Shown in pieces: positions 42,447-51,994 of a stretch of DNA of 64,000 nt. Made by a program: the position numbers and the translations under genes. The number at the start of each line of letters is the position of its first letter. The first letter of the stretch is position 1. This stretch comes from DAIQON01 sp036787835 (GTDB lineage Bacteria > Patescibacteriota > Saccharimonadia > Saccharimonadales > UBA4665): assembly GCA_036787835.1 (NCBI GenBank), contig DAIQON010000001.1:257804-321803 (forward strand). Reading direction: 5' to 3'. The notes beneath the pieces were generated by a model that worked only from the letters and a program-made list of their open reading frames with translations, did no database searches and was not told where the DNA came from.

Positions 42447-43793
42447 ATGGCAATAGCCAGAAAACCAGCACTTACAATCGGTTCTACGGAATACATTAGT
42501 TTTCCGTCTTTTAAGCTACATAAAATTCCAGCGAAAATAGATACTGGAGCAGATAGTTCGGCCGTCTGGGCAAGCAATATTTCGGTTAACGGCCAAGAGC
42601 TAAGTTATAGCTTATTTGGTCAGGGTTCAGCGTTTTATACGGAAGAAATAGTAAAAACTGATTTATATAAGGTAACTAAGGTAAAAAATTCCTTCGGCCA
42701 AGAAGAGTTTAGGTACAAAGTAAAACTAGCAATCAAGGTTGGTGACAAAAGTCTAATTAGCTGGTTTACCCTTGCCGACCGCTCAAAAAATACTTATCCA
42801 ATAATCCTTGGGAAAAACTTCTTAAGGTCACGCTTTGTGGTTGACGTATCTATTAAGCACGCTCTAGATAAAGATGAATCAGTAAATAAAGTCATTGTCT
42901 TATCTAGGCAGCCCAAAGACAATAAAGATTTTTTTAATAAAGTATCTAAATCACAAACGGTCAACTCAAAGTATATAAACCTGGGGTACGAATCACTGCT
43001 GTTTAGCATTAGTTCAGATCATATTAGTATTTGTGCCTATCCTGGCCTGGGAGACATAGCTATAAGTGATCTTGTTTATATAAAAACTCATAAAACCAAT
43101 GCTGATCAAGCGCAGGCTGTCGCGGATTATCTTAAATTTAAGGCAGTAAGGTTTATTGGGAAAGAGATAAATAATAACTCAGCCGTCGGTAAACTAAGTG
43201 AATACATGAGATTAGCGGTGAACCGCTTGCCAATACCTAGTAGTGTCGCTGCAAGTTCTAAGACTTTGAGTTTAAATTACGACCTATTAGTTGAACAGCT
43301 AGGTAGTCCATTCGTACTTAAGGATTCAAATAGTGATCGTGGCAAAAATAACTTTTTAATATCCTCTAAGGTCGACTTCTTGAAAATATTGGACGAAGCC
43401 AACCCAGTCCGTGTATATATCGCCCAACAATATATACAAAGCGATGGATACTACCGGCTGCTAGTTACTGGCAGGGAAGTTGCATTAGCAATAAAAAGAG
43501 CCTCGGTTAGCAATAAGAACCCACTTAAAGAACATCTAAATCAGCCTGCTGGTGGAGCCAATGCAACTCTTGTTAAGCTTGACGATATACCTGCAGACGC
43601 TAAAGATCTAGCTATAAGAGCGGCCATGGTAATGGAGCGCGAAATTGCTGGTGTAGATATTCTTAAAGATCAAAAGAATAATCTGTGGTATATATTAGAA
43701 GCCAACTACGATCCACAAATTCGTACAGGAAGATTCTTGGACGAAAAGCTAAGAGCGGTGGCGAAATTTCTTGATAGTCAGCTAACAAGCTAA
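42447..43793 (+). CDS. Fusion of retropepsin-like protease (PF05618/RimB-type) and RimK-like ATP-grasp
   Basis: 448 residues from MAIARKPAL. The N-terminal 140 are a retropepsin-like domain with IPAKIDTGADSSAVWA (catalytic Asp of DTGA), FTLADRSKNTYPIILGKNFL and RFVVDVS. The C-terminal 230 are ATP-grasp (VNRLPIPSSVAAS, FVLKDSNSDRGKNNFL, VYIAQQYIQSDGYYRLLV, REIAGVDIL, ILEANYDPQIRTG). RimB proteases and RimK ligases are normally separate proteins that shape poly-glutamate tails. Here both are joined, near a second stand-alone RimK. It may ligate and trim the same substrate. Confidence 0.8.
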   Translation: MAIARKPALTIGSTEYISFPSFKLHKIPAKIDTGADSSAVWASNISVNGQELSYSLFGQGSAFYTEEIVKTDLYKVTKVKNSFGQEEFRYKVKLAIKVGDKSLISWFTLADRSKNTYPIILGKNFLRSRFVVDVSIKHALDKDESVNKVIVLSRQPKDNKDFFNKVSKSQTVNSKYINLGYESLLFSISSDHISICAYPGLGDIAISDLVYIKTHKTNADQAQAVADYLKFKAVRFIGKEINNNSAVGKLSEYMRLAVNRLPIPSSVAASSKTLSLNYDLLVEQLGSPFVLKDSNSDRGKNNFLISSKVDFLKILDEANPVRVYIAQQYIQSDGYYRLLVTGREVALAIKRASVSNKNPLKEHLNQPAGGANATLVKLDDIPADAKDLAIRAAMVMEREIAGVDILKDQKNNLWYILEANYDPQIRTGRFLDEKLRAVAKFLDSQLTS

Positions 43794-43843
43794 CTACTCA
43801 ATCTAAATGTTTATGGTAATGTTAAGTTAGTAGGCTTTAGTAA

Positions 43844-44176
43844 ATGAATGACTTAGTAAAAATAGTAGTTTATGTTCCCGAAAATAATGCTGACAGTATA
43901 CGTCAGGCAATTGGTGATGCTGGTGCTGGGGTCGTTGGAGACTATACATTCTGTAGTTATTCAATCAAGGGCATCGGTAGATACATACCCGGCCAGAACG
44001 CCAACCCATACATAGGGTCATCCGGGAAACTGGAAAGTGTCGATGAAGAACGAATCGAAGTTCAGTGTGAAAAATCTAAAGCCAAAAAAGTTATAGAAGC
44101 AATTAAGGCGGCACATCCTTATGAAGAAGTCGTAATTGACGTCTATCAGTTACTAAACCTAGATTATGATCAATAA
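43844..44176 (+). CDS. NIF3/CutA-like small protein
   Basis: 110 residues with the fold and motif of the NIF3 insert (YqfO-like PII/CutA domain): KIVVYVPENNADSIRQAIGD, GDYTFCSYSIKGIGRYIPG and the end AAHPYEEVVIDVYQL. In full NIF3 proteins this lies between two halves of the metal enzyme; here it stands alone. Role unknown. Confidence 0.8.
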   Translation: MNDLVKIVVYVPENNADSIRQAIGDAGAGVVGDYTFCSYSIKGIGRYIPGQNANPYIGSSGKLESVDEERIEVQCEKSKAKKVIEAIKAAHPYEEVVIDVYQLLNLDYDQ

Positions 44177-44211
44177 ATGGCATAGTTACCTAGCGATGCT
44201 ATCATAGATCT

Positions 44212-45249
44212 ATGGGGAAAATAGACTTTAGAACTCAAGTCGAGGATGGCCTAAAAGAGCTTTTTAGCACCGAACAAAAAGCTGCTCTAACTGGTGAATC
44301 TCGTGAACTAATTAAGTTATGCGCAAAGGTTATCATTGGCTCAGGTAAAAGGTTTAGGCCAAGGCTATTTGACGTCACATACGCGATCTACGGAGGCAAA
44401 GACAGCAGGGATGTTCTAGATATGGGTCTTGCTCTAGAGCTTTTCCACCAGGCCCTACTAGTACACGATGATGTAATTGACCAAGACCTCACTCGAAACG
44501 GCCAGTTGAATATTATAGGTGAATATAAAAAAGATAAAGATTATGACCACGGTAATACTCCAGAAGCAATGGCAATTTTAGCTGGAGATTATCTTCTGAA
44601 TTTAGTTAACAAAATAATAATTGATAGCAAACAACTAACCAATGATCAGAAAATTGTAGTTATAAGGCTATTTATCGAGACCTTTAATAGCGTAATCTTT
44701 GGCCAACAACTAGATAGCCTGAATATAGATAACCTAATGTCCGACATTACTGCAAGTGACCTAATGAATATAAATATTAAAAAGACTGCGAGTTATACGA
44801 CAATTCTTCCAATGCGACTGGCTGCCTATATCCGCAAATTAGAAGTGCCCGAATTGGCTAAAATAGATAAATTTGCACAAGATTTAGGTCTATATTATCA
44901 GCTGGTAAATGACTATTCTGACTACTTTAGTTTGTCTACCGAGGATGTATCACCAGGAAAACTCAGCGACTATAAAGTCGGAAAAATAACTTATATATAT
45001 AAAATTGCAAAGGATAAACTGAAAGGTAAAGACCTTAGCTTTTTTACGACAAACTTTTCCAATAGCGAATTGACTAGCTCAGATATGAATAAGATATCGA
45101 TACTTCTCAAAAAATACTCAATTGATGAATTTGCGAAAGACGAGGCCAGTGCATTTCTGACAAAAGCATCTGACGAGCTCGAAGCTTTAGCCATATCCAA
45201 GGACTCTAAACTACAGCTCACTGCACTTTTAGAGAATCTCAAAATATAG
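44212..45249 (+). CDS. Polyprenyl diphosphate synthase
   Basis: 345 residues. First Asp-rich motif LVHDDVIDQD (about 83-92) with GKRFRPRLF before it; second region YYQLVNDYSDYF, where only part of the DDxxD is kept. It elongates isoprenoid diphosphates for the lipid carrier. TATCAT lies 6 nt before the ATG: leaderless. Chain length not predictable. Confidence 0.88.
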   Translation: MGKIDFRTQVEDGLKELFSTEQKAALTGESRELIKLCAKVIIGSGKRFRPRLFDVTYAIYGGKDSRDVLDMGLALELFHQALLVHDDVIDQDLTRNGQLNIIGEYKKDKDYDHGNTPEAMAILAGDYLLNLVNKIIIDSKQLTNDQKIVVIRLFIETFNSVIFGQQLDSLNIDNLMSDITASDLMNINIKKTASYTTILPMRLAAYIRKLEVPELAKIDKFAQDLGLYYQLVNDYSDYFSLSTEDVSPGKLSDYKVGKITYIYKIAKDKLKGKDLSFFTTNFSNSELTSSDMNKISILLKKYSIDEFAKDEASAFLTKASDELEALAISKDSKLQLTALLENLKI

Positions 45250-45298
45250 TATAATAACAGATAAGAAGCGGTATTTAATCCAAGAAGAGGGTGAACAG

Positions 45299-46024
45299 TT
45301 GAGCGGACATTCTAAGTGGTCAACAATTAAAAGACAAAAAGGCGCGAAAGATGCGGCTCGCGGCGCAGTATTTACTAAGTTGGGCAATCAGATTGCGATC
45401 GCAGCTAGATCAGGAATCGATCCCGATACTAACTTTAGCCTTAGATTGGCAATCGATAAGGCCAAGGCGGCCAATATGCCACTTGCCAATATTCAGAGGT
45501 CAATCGATCGTGTAAAAGATAAATCTGCCGAACAATTACAAGAGGTTATGTACGAAGGCTACGGTCCAGGCGGAGTAGCTATACTGGTCGAAACAGCTAC
45601 TGACAATATTAACCGTACCTATCCAGAAGTACGTCTGGCTTTCAGCAAGCATGGCGGTAACATGGCTGAGAAGGGTGCAGTTGCCTTTCAGTTTGAAAGA
45701 AAAGGCCTAATTAGACTAACTACTGCAAGTGATGACATTACTCTCCAGGCTATAGAGGCTGGTGCCGATGACATTATAGAAGAAGAAGACGGTGGCACAA
45801 TAGTCTACACAGCAGCCGGCGATTTAGCGAAGGTTCGCGATCAACTTAAAGAAAATGGTCTGGAGATAAGTGACGCAGAGCTTACGTATGTTCCCGCTGC
45901 AACCGTAGAAGTTACCGATAGCGCTACTGCTGGGAAGATAATGCGTTTAATGGATGCTTTAGATGACATTGACGACGTTACCAATACTCATGTCAATTTT
46001 GATATTGACGAGAGCTTGCTATAA
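45299..46024 (+). CDS. yebC: YebC/PmpR family protein
   Basis: 241 residues from TTG at 45299 with AGAGGG 9 nt upstream: SGHSKWSTIKRQKGAKDAARG and YEGYGPGGVAILVE are the family signatures. YebC proteins act in transcription or in translation of proline stretches. It heads the ruvC-ruvA cluster. Confidence 0.96.
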   Translation: MSGHSKWSTIKRQKGAKDAARGAVFTKLGNQIAIAARSGIDPDTNFSLRLAIDKAKAANMPLANIQRSIDRVKDKSAEQLQEVMYEGYGPGGVAILVETATDNINRTYPEVRLAFSKHGGNMAEKGAVAFQFERKGLIRLTTASDDITLQAIEAGADDIIEEEDGGTIVYTAAGDLAKVRDQLKENGLEISDAELTYVPAATVEVTDSATAGKIMRLMDALDDIDDVTNTHVNFDIDESLL

Positions 46025-46036
46025 AGGTTTAACTAA

Positions 46037-46513
46037 ATGCGAATTATCGGCATTGACCCCGGCACAGCAATACTAGGCTTTGGCGTAATAGACAGCATTA
46101 AAGGGTCGCAGCCGGTCATAGTTGATGCCGGTGTTATTAGGACCCCATCCGATCATTCTGACGGCCAAAGACTACAGACGATTTTTAACGAACTAACGAA
46201 TATTGTGGCTGAAAATAAGCCAGAAATTATTGTTGTTGAGAAGCTATTCTTTGCTCAAAATGTAACTACTGCGATGACCGTCTCCCAAGCAAGAGGAGTA
46301 GTGCTACTAGTTGGCGAACAAGCCAATCTTGAACTTTTTGAATATACGCCACTGCAAATAAAACAAGCCCTTACCGGCTATGGTCATGCTGAAAAGAAAC
46401 AGATCCAGGAAATGGTACGAGTAATCCTAAAACTTAAGGAAATCCCTAAGCCCGACGACTGTGCAGATGCACTAGCTGCAGCAATTATGCATTCAATGAT
46501 TACTTCTAGCTGA
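46037..46513 (+). CDS. ruvC: Holliday junction resolvase RuvC
   Basis: 158 residues. MRIIGIDPGTAILGFG (Asp7), VVEKLFFAQN (Glu), and DDCADALAAAIMH (Asp pair). Cuts four-way junctions with RuvAB. It is 12 nt after yebC. Confidence 0.97.
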   Translation: MRIIGIDPGTAILGFGVIDSIKGSQPVIVDAGVIRTPSDHSDGQRLQTIFNELTNIVAENKPEIIVVEKLFFAQNVTTAMTVSQARGVVLLVGEQANLELFEYTPLQIKQALTGYGHAEKKQIQEMVRVILKLKEIPKPDDCADALAAAIMHSMITSS

Positions 46514-46545
46514 GCCAGCAATCACTATGCTGATATACTGTACAA

Positions 46546-47127
46546 ATGATAGCAAGTCTTACTGGAGAGATAGCAGAAAAACTGATCGATCGAGTAATTC
46601 TCGAAGTTAATGGCGTCGGCTACGAACTATATATTACTTTGTTTGAGTACGAAAAATTAGAAGCCGGTAATAAGTACCGTATGTACATACATGAACACAT
46701 TCGTGAAGACTCATATGATCTATATGGTTTTACCGATCAGGAGTCGAAAAAGTTGTTTGAACAACTTATTAGCGTTAAAAATGTTGGCCCTAAAGTTGGC
46801 CTAGCACTGATGAGTATAGGAACGTCGGCCAGTCTAAAAACCGCCATTGCTGGTGGGGACGTCCATACCTTAATGAGCGCCAAAGGTGTAGGTAAGCGTG
46901 CGGCTGAACAGCTAATTGTTGAGCTTAGGGATAAAGTTGGCTTAGTAACTGGAGCTGAAGCTGAAGAAGTTATATCTAGATCTGGAATTAACTCATCTGA
47001 TGAGGCTGTTCAGGCTCTTTTGGCTCTTGGTTACAGTGAGGTTGACGCCATTCGGGCACTTCAAGCAGTAGACAAAGATTTATCAGTTAGTGAGAGAGTA
47101 AAATTAGCTTTGAAGGGGGTATCTTAA
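46546..47127 (+). CDS. ruvA: Holliday junction DNA helicase subunit RuvA
   Basis: 193 residues. N-terminal OB fold, two HhH motifs (LISVKNVGPKVGLALM and LMSAKGVGKRAAEQLI) and the C-terminal RuvB-contact domain (EAVQALLALGYSEVDAIRAL). TATACT is 6 nt before the ATG. Confidence 0.97.
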   Translation: MIASLTGEIAEKLIDRVILEVNGVGYELYITLFEYEKLEAGNKYRMYIHEHIREDSYDLYGFTDQESKKLFEQLISVKNVGPKVGLALMSIGTSASLKTAIAGGDVHTLMSAKGVGKRAAEQLIVELRDKVGLVTGAEAEEVISRSGINSSDEAVQALLALGYSEVDAIRALQAVDKDLSVSERVKLALKGVS

Positions 47128-47131
47128 AATA

Positions 47132-47950
47132 ATGTCTGTACCTAATATAAAACTGGCTGACGGAACCTCAATACCGCAATTTGGGCTTGGACTCTGGAAA
47201 GTAACCGATGAACAGACCTTTAGTGAAATGTTTGACAGCGCAATTGATGCAGGATACCGAATGTTTGACAGTGCTCAAATTTATAAGAATGAACAACTTC
47301 TCGGAAGTGCTATTAAAGCATCAAGAGTCAGTCGCAGCGAGCTTTATATTACAACCAAGATATCGGTTAATAATTTTGGCTATAAAAAGACCTTGTCTAG
47401 CTTTAAAACATCGATGGAAAAATTGGATATTGATTATGTCGACTTACTACTACTACATTTTCCAGTTTCAGTTCTACGAAAGAAATCCTGGAAAGCCCTA
47501 GAAGAGATTCAGGCATCTGGCCAGGTTAAGTCTATCGGCGTTAGTAATTACACAGTTAGACACCTAAAAGAACTTTCTGGGTATGCACATATAATGCCGG
47601 TTGTTAATCAAGTTGAGCTGCATTTATTTTTACAGCAACCTGAGCTTGTAGAATATTGCATAAATCATCGCATAGCTATTGAGGCTTATTCACCGCTAGC
47701 TCATGGTAAAAGAATGGATGATGACATTGTTTTACAGATTGCCAATAAACACGAGAAAACCTACGCCCAGATTATGCTAAGGTTTTTGATTCAGCTTGGT
47801 ATGATCGTCATCCCTAAGTCAGTTACTAAAGATCGGATTGAACAGAATATTAACATATTTGATTTTAAGCTTGACGGCTCTGACATGAAGGTATTAAAAT
47901 CTGCAGACCGTAACCTAAGGACTTGTTGGAACCCAACTCTAGTTCCATAA
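47132..47950 (+). CDS. Aldo/keto reductase
   Basis: 272 residues. LADGTSIPQFGLGLWKV, catalytic Asp-Tyr in MFDSAQIYKNE, Lys in YITTKIS, His in LLLLHFPV, and the NADPH site at VIPKSVTKDRIEQN. It reduces aldehydes with NADPH. It sits between ruvA (gap 4 nt) and ruvB (gap 17 nt) and is likely co-transcribed. Confidence 0.92.
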   Translation: MSVPNIKLADGTSIPQFGLGLWKVTDEQTFSEMFDSAIDAGYRMFDSAQIYKNEQLLGSAIKASRVSRSELYITTKISVNNFGYKKTLSSFKTSMEKLDIDYVDLLLLHFPVSVLRKKSWKALEEIQASGQVKSIGVSNYTVRHLKELSGYAHIMPVVNQVELHLFLQQPELVEYCINHRIAIEAYSPLAHGKRMDDDIVLQIANKHEKTYAQIMLRFLIQLGMIVIPKSVTKDRIEQNINIFDFKLDGSDMKVLKSADRNLRTCWNPTLVP

Positions 47951-47967
47951 AATAAGGATATATAGTT

Positions 47968-48972
47968 GTGATAGACAGAATCATAAATACACCGCTCGAC
48001 GCACCTGATGAACAGGAGCTTGAAAATACTCTTAGACCAAGAGACTTTGCTAATTATATCGGCCAAACTCGCCTAAAACAGAACCTCAAGCTAGCTATTG
48101 ATGCCGCTAAAAAGCGTGAAGAGCCACTTGATCACGTGCTTCTTTATGGGCCTCCTGGACTTGGTAAGACAACCATGGCTAATGTAATAGCCAATGAAAT
48201 GAGCGCACAAATCAGAGTAACTTCAGGACCGGCCATTGACCGGGCTGGGGACCTAGCTAGTTTACTGACTAATCTTCAAGACGGAGATATTTTATTTATA
48301 GATGAGATCCATCGTTTGAACCGAACGGTTGAAGAAGTCCTATATTCAGCTATGGAAGACTTTAAACTAGATATCATGCTAGGTAAGGGGCCCAGTGCCA
48401 GGTCGTTAAGACTAGATCTACCAACGTTTACTATTATTGGTGCTACAACCCGCGCTGGTGCTCTAGCCGCCCCACTCAGGGATCGTTTCGGTATAGTTCA
48501 CCGACTTGAGTTCTATCAGCTGGATGAAATGGAACTAATAATCAATCGGGCAGCAAAAATTCTAAAAGTGGGCATAGATAAACAGGCGCCAAGCCTACTG
48601 GCTAGTAGATCTCGACTTACTCCAAGAATCGCTAATAGACTACTAAAAAGGGTTAGGGACTTCGCAGATGTTAATGGTAACGGGACAATAAACGTTGATA
48701 ATGCAAAACAGGCACTTGATCTGCTAGAAATTGATGACATCGGACTGGATCCAGCCGATAGATCATTACTTAACGCCATCATTGATCACTATAACGGGGG
48801 GCCTGTTGGCGTTGAGACTCTAGCAGCAATAACAGCCGAGGAACGATCTACAATTGAAGACTTTATCGAGCCCTACTTGATGCAAGTAGGTTTGTTAGAG
48901 CGAACCCCCAGGGGAAGAAAAGTTACCCCTAAAGCTGTTAAGCATTTGAACAAGACTTTAAAAGATAAATAG
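47968..48972 (+). CDS. ruvB: Holliday junction branch migration ATPase RuvB
   Basis: 334 residues from GTG. LRPRDFANYIGQ, Walker A LLYGPPGLGKTTMA (about 56), Walker B ILFIDEIHRLN, sensor IIGATTRAGAL, arginine finger RDRFGIVHRLEFY. Motor of the RuvAB branch migration complex. Confidence 0.98.
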   Translation: MIDRIINTPLDAPDEQELENTLRPRDFANYIGQTRLKQNLKLAIDAAKKREEPLDHVLLYGPPGLGKTTMANVIANEMSAQIRVTSGPAIDRAGDLASLLTNLQDGDILFIDEIHRLNRTVEEVLYSAMEDFKLDIMLGKGPSARSLRLDLPTFTIIGATTRAGALAAPLRDRFGIVHRLEFYQLDEMELIINRAAKILKVGIDKQAPSLLASRSRLTPRIANRLLKRVRDFADVNGNGTINVDNAKQALDLLEIDDIGLDPADRSLLNAIIDHYNGGPVGVETLAAITAEERSTIEDFIEPYLMQVGLLERTPRGRKVTPKAVKHLNKTLKDK

Positions 48973-48974
48973 TT

Positions 48975-49451
48975 TTAGTCTAGGTTTTGTTTGGCGTAAG
49001 TTTTAGATCCATTAACGCTACCTTCAAAGGTTGAAGTTAAAGTATATTTAGCACAATTTGTATCATCCGATTCACAAGCATTGCCATTACTATCAGTTAC
49101 TTGATAGGAATAAACTTTTACTTCTGGAGCGGCCGCCAGTTGAACATTTGAAGTAGTTTCACTACTAGAAGGGTCGAGCATATCCGATGGCGATAACTTA
49201 GGTAAATGTGAAGCTAGCCAGGTCTTATTATTTAAATCTGTGAGCGAAGGATAGTAACCATTCTGACTATAGAAGCCTTCAAGTTGTGTCTGGATAGACT
49301 GAATATCTGTTTGGCGTTTGGCGTTTCTAGATTTAGCTTGAATGCCGCTGTATGTACTTATTACTATAGCCGCCAATATCCCAATTGCCACCAGGACAAT
49401 ACCTAACTCATAGAACGTGAAGCCATTTTGCTTGTTAGAAAGCCGTGTCAT
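48975..49451 (-). CDS. Type IV pilin / pseudopilin
   Basis: 158 residues. Prepilin signal QNG-FTFYELGIVLVAIGILAAI with Glu at +5, a GspG-like helix (NAKRQTDIQSIQTQLEGFYSQNGYYPS) and a C-terminal pair of Cys. Convergent with ruvB. The processing enzyme and motor are not in the window. Confidence 0.85.
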   Translation of the reverse strand: MTRLSNKQNGFTFYELGIVLVAIGILAAIVISTYSGIQAKSRNAKRQTDIQSIQTQLEGFYSQNGYYPSLTDLNNKTWLASHLPKLSPSDMLDPSSSETTSNVQLAAAPEVKVYSYQVTDSNGNACESDDTNCAKYTLTSTFEGSVNGSKTYAKQNLD

Positions 49452-49737
49452 GATTAGTTAATGTATCTCACTTTATTAAAACTTACTTTTCTAGTTCGAT
49501 ATATGTTTATTTAGCCCCATCCTAGCTTATTATAAGCCTTAGCGTAATCAAATCAAACAATGCCAAGTTATCTAAAAGTTTAATAGATATTAACGCTTTA
49601 TAAGATATAGTCTAGGTTTAATTATTAAACTAGCATAAAATAATTAGACTATTTAAAACTTAAGCAGTTTATTTAAGCGGCTCGTTTCCGTTATAGTACT
49701 AGGTAAATAGACGAAGGTCTTAAAAAGTGGAGGCATT
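49452..49737 (+). promoter_or_regulatory. recA upstream region
   Basis: About 285 AT-rich bases without a gene. A 15-base palindrome GTTTAAT-T-ATTAAAC lies at 49616-49630. TATAGT (49692-49697) is the likely -10 and GGAGG lies 6 nt before the recA ATG. No CGAACRNRYGTTYC-type or CTGT-N8-ACAG LexA box is seen. Confidence 0.5.
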
Positions 49738-50748
49738 ATGACTGATTCAAAAGATAACAAGGACGCTAAAACGAAAGCTCTGGGGCTGGCTCTTGATCAA
49801 ATTGAAAAGCAATTTGGGAAAGGTTCGATCATGAAACTTGGAGAAACACCCCATACCGAAGTTGAGATTTTCCCAAGTGGAGCAATTTCGCTCGACTTAG
49901 CACTTGGCGGAGGCCTGCCAAAAGGACGAGTTGTTGAGATCTACGGTCCAGAGAGTTCTGGCAAAACGACACTTACGCTACACGCAATTGCCGAAGTTCA
50001 GAAACGTGGTGGCATCGCTGCATTTATTGATGCCGAGCATGCACTTGACCCTGCCTATGCTAAACGCATTGGTGTTGACACAGAGAATCTGCTACTAAGT
50101 CAGCCAGACAATGGTGAGCAAGCACTTGAAATCGCCGAAACTCTAGTTCGTTCAAACGCGGTTGACCTTATTGTCATCGACTCAGTTGCAGCCTTAGTCC
50201 CACGTGCTGAAATTGAAGGCGACATGGGTGACTCTCTGCCTGGTTTACAGGCAAGGCTAATGAGCCAGGCACTAAGAAAGCTAACAGCAGTAATTAGCAG
50301 GTCTCGAACAACAGTAATTTTCATAAACCAGATTCGTATGAAGATTGGTGTTATGTTTGGTAATCCAGAAACAACTACTGGTGGTAATGCCCTCAAATTT
50401 TACTCATCTGTCAGAATGGACATTCGCCGAATCGGCCAAATTAAGCAGGGTGATGAGGTAGTTGGCAATCGAACCAGAGTCAAGGTGGTAAAAAATAAAA
50501 TTGCGCCTCCATTTAAAGAAGCAGAATTCGATATTATGTATAACAAGGGGATCTCTAGGTCGGGTGATGTCCTCGATTTAGCAGCTAATAGCGATATCGT
50601 TGAAAAAGCTGGAGCTTGGTATTCATATAAGGGAGCAAAAATTGGACAGGGCCGCGAAGCAACAAAAACTTACCTAGAAGCTAATCCTAAAGTTCTTGAA
50701 GAAATAGCCGCTGCCGTACTCAAAGCTTCAGTTAAAGAAGCGGACTAA
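49738..50748 (+). CDS. recA: Recombinase RecA
   Basis: 336 residues. Walker A IYGPESSGKTTLTL (about 65), VIDSVAALVPRAEIEG, DNA-binding loops (MSQALRKLT, FINQIRMKIGVMFGNPETT). Strand exchange and SOS coprotease. recX follows 33 nt after the stop. Confidence 0.98.
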   Translation: MTDSKDNKDAKTKALGLALDQIEKQFGKGSIMKLGETPHTEVEIFPSGAISLDLALGGGLPKGRVVEIYGPESSGKTTLTLHAIAEVQKRGGIAAFIDAEHALDPAYAKRIGVDTENLLLSQPDNGEQALEIAETLVRSNAVDLIVIDSVAALVPRAEIEGDMGDSLPGLQARLMSQALRKLTAVISRSRTTVIFINQIRMKIGVMFGNPETTTGGNALKFYSSVRMDIRRIGQIKQGDEVVGNRTRVKVVKNKIAPPFKEAEFDIMYNKGISRSGDVLDLAANSDIVEKAGAWYSYKGAKIGQGREATKTYLEANPKVLEEIAAAVLKASVKEAD

Positions 50749-50781
50749 TATAGACTCAGGCTTAGCGCTTGAGGGTTGGTA

Positions 50782-51399
50782 ATGAAGATTACTAAGATAG
50801 CTAAAATGGGTAAAGAAGATAAGTTTGCTGTATTTATCGACGACAAACTTAATCTTATTATCTCGGGTGAATCATTACTTAGTAGTGGTATAAATGTTGG
50901 CCAAAAGCTTACCGATAATGATCTTAAGAGCATAGACAATCTTACAAAAACAAATGATCTATATAGCCGTACGCTTAAATACATAAGCCTCCGAATTAAA
51001 AGCGAGGGCGAGGTCAAACAGTACTTAAAACGTAAATCGGCTAGCGATGATCAAATTAAGACCATCATATCTAGGTTAAAGAGGCTTGATCTTATTAACG
51101 ATGAAATGTTTGTTCGGGCCTATATACACGATCGCATGCTACAGTCCCCATCTTCAAAACGTAAGATAACCTTTGAGCTGCGAAAAAAACAGATCGCAGA
51201 GTCTGTTATTGAGCAGTCTTTAAAGAACGACCAAATTAGCGACATCGATAGTTTAAATAAATTAATTGAGTCTAAAAGGCGTCAATCAAAATATGCTGAT
51301 GATCTTAAGTTAATGCAGTATCTAGTTAGAGTAGGTTTTAATTACTCGGACGTGAAAGAAGCAATAAAAAACTCTAAAAAAGTAGATCAGGAAGATTAG
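50782..51399 (+). CDS. recX: RecA regulator RecX
   Basis: 205 residues from MKITKIAKMG. Three-helix RecX repeats: LKYISLRIKSEGEVKQYLKRK, LKRLDLINDEMFVRAYIHDR, SSKRKITFELRKKQI. Binds the RecA filament and limits it. Order recA-recX is conserved. Confidence 0.9.
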   Translation: MKITKIAKMGKEDKFAVFIDDKLNLIISGESLLSSGINVGQKLTDNDLKSIDNLTKTNDLYSRTLKYISLRIKSEGEVKQYLKRKSASDDQIKTIISRLKRLDLINDEMFVRAYIHDRMLQSPSSKRKITFELRKKQIAESVIEQSLKNDQISDIDSLNKLIESKRRQSKYADDLKLMQYLVRVGFNYSDVKEAIKNSKKVDQED

Positions 51400-51401
51400 T
51401 A

Positions 51402-51920
51402 TTAGATAATACTGGCTCTTGCCTGGGCAGGTACATTACCGAGTATGTCATTAATAATTATTTTCTTAGGCGTGATTTCGTTTATCTGAGTCCTATCAAT
51501 TATCATGTTTCCACTACCGAACGCTTTATATACTGGTTGAGCAACATATAGTTTTTGTATGAACATTGAATCAAGGTCAGTGGAATAGTCGGTAACCTTA
51601 CCAACCCGCGACTTAGTTATAGTAGTTACCTGTTTGCCAACAATCACAAAGTTTATATTAATGATATCTCGTAATCGTATTAGGTCTTCAACCCGAGCTA
51701 AGACGTCATGATCATTAACTATGTAACCATTGGCTATAGTCTCTCTAATATCTTGTGTTAGAAGTACAAGTTGAGATTTATCATAGCTATCACGGCAGTA
51801 AAAACCCTCAATTTTTAGGTTGTTTGGATTGATTATAGCGCTTTGGATAGTAGCTATGAGCGAGTTGCTTCGGAGCGATAAAACTTGTTTTCTGACTAGG
51901 TCGTTACTAAGTAAAAGCAT
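51402..51920 (-). CDS. PRC-barrel domain protein
   Basis: 172 residues with two PRC-like beta barrels: KIEGFYCRD ... LLTQDIRETIANGYIVND and TITKSRVGKVTDYSTD ... MFIQKLYVA. PRC barrels bind RNA, ribosomes or photosynthetic complexes. Function unknown. Convergent with recX (gap 2 nt). Confidence 0.7.
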   Translation of the reverse strand: MLLLSNDLVRKQVLSLRSNSLIATIQSAIINPNNLKIEGFYCRDSYDKSQLVLLTQDIRETIANGYIVNDHDVLARVEDLIRLRDIININFVIVGKQVTTITKSRVGKVTDYSTDLDSMFIQKLYVAQPVYKAFGSGNMIIDRTQINEITPKKIIINDILGNVPAQARASII

Positions 51921-51994
51921 AATTAATAGTATAGCGCCTTTTAAGAAGCCAAACTTGCGGTTTACTAGTTTTAAAGGCTAATATTATTAAATCT

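Noticed and set aside
49616..49630. 15-base palindrome before recA as a LexA-type operator
   Set aside because: AT-only sequence about 60 bp upstream of the promoter and unlike known SOS boxes; kept only as a note.
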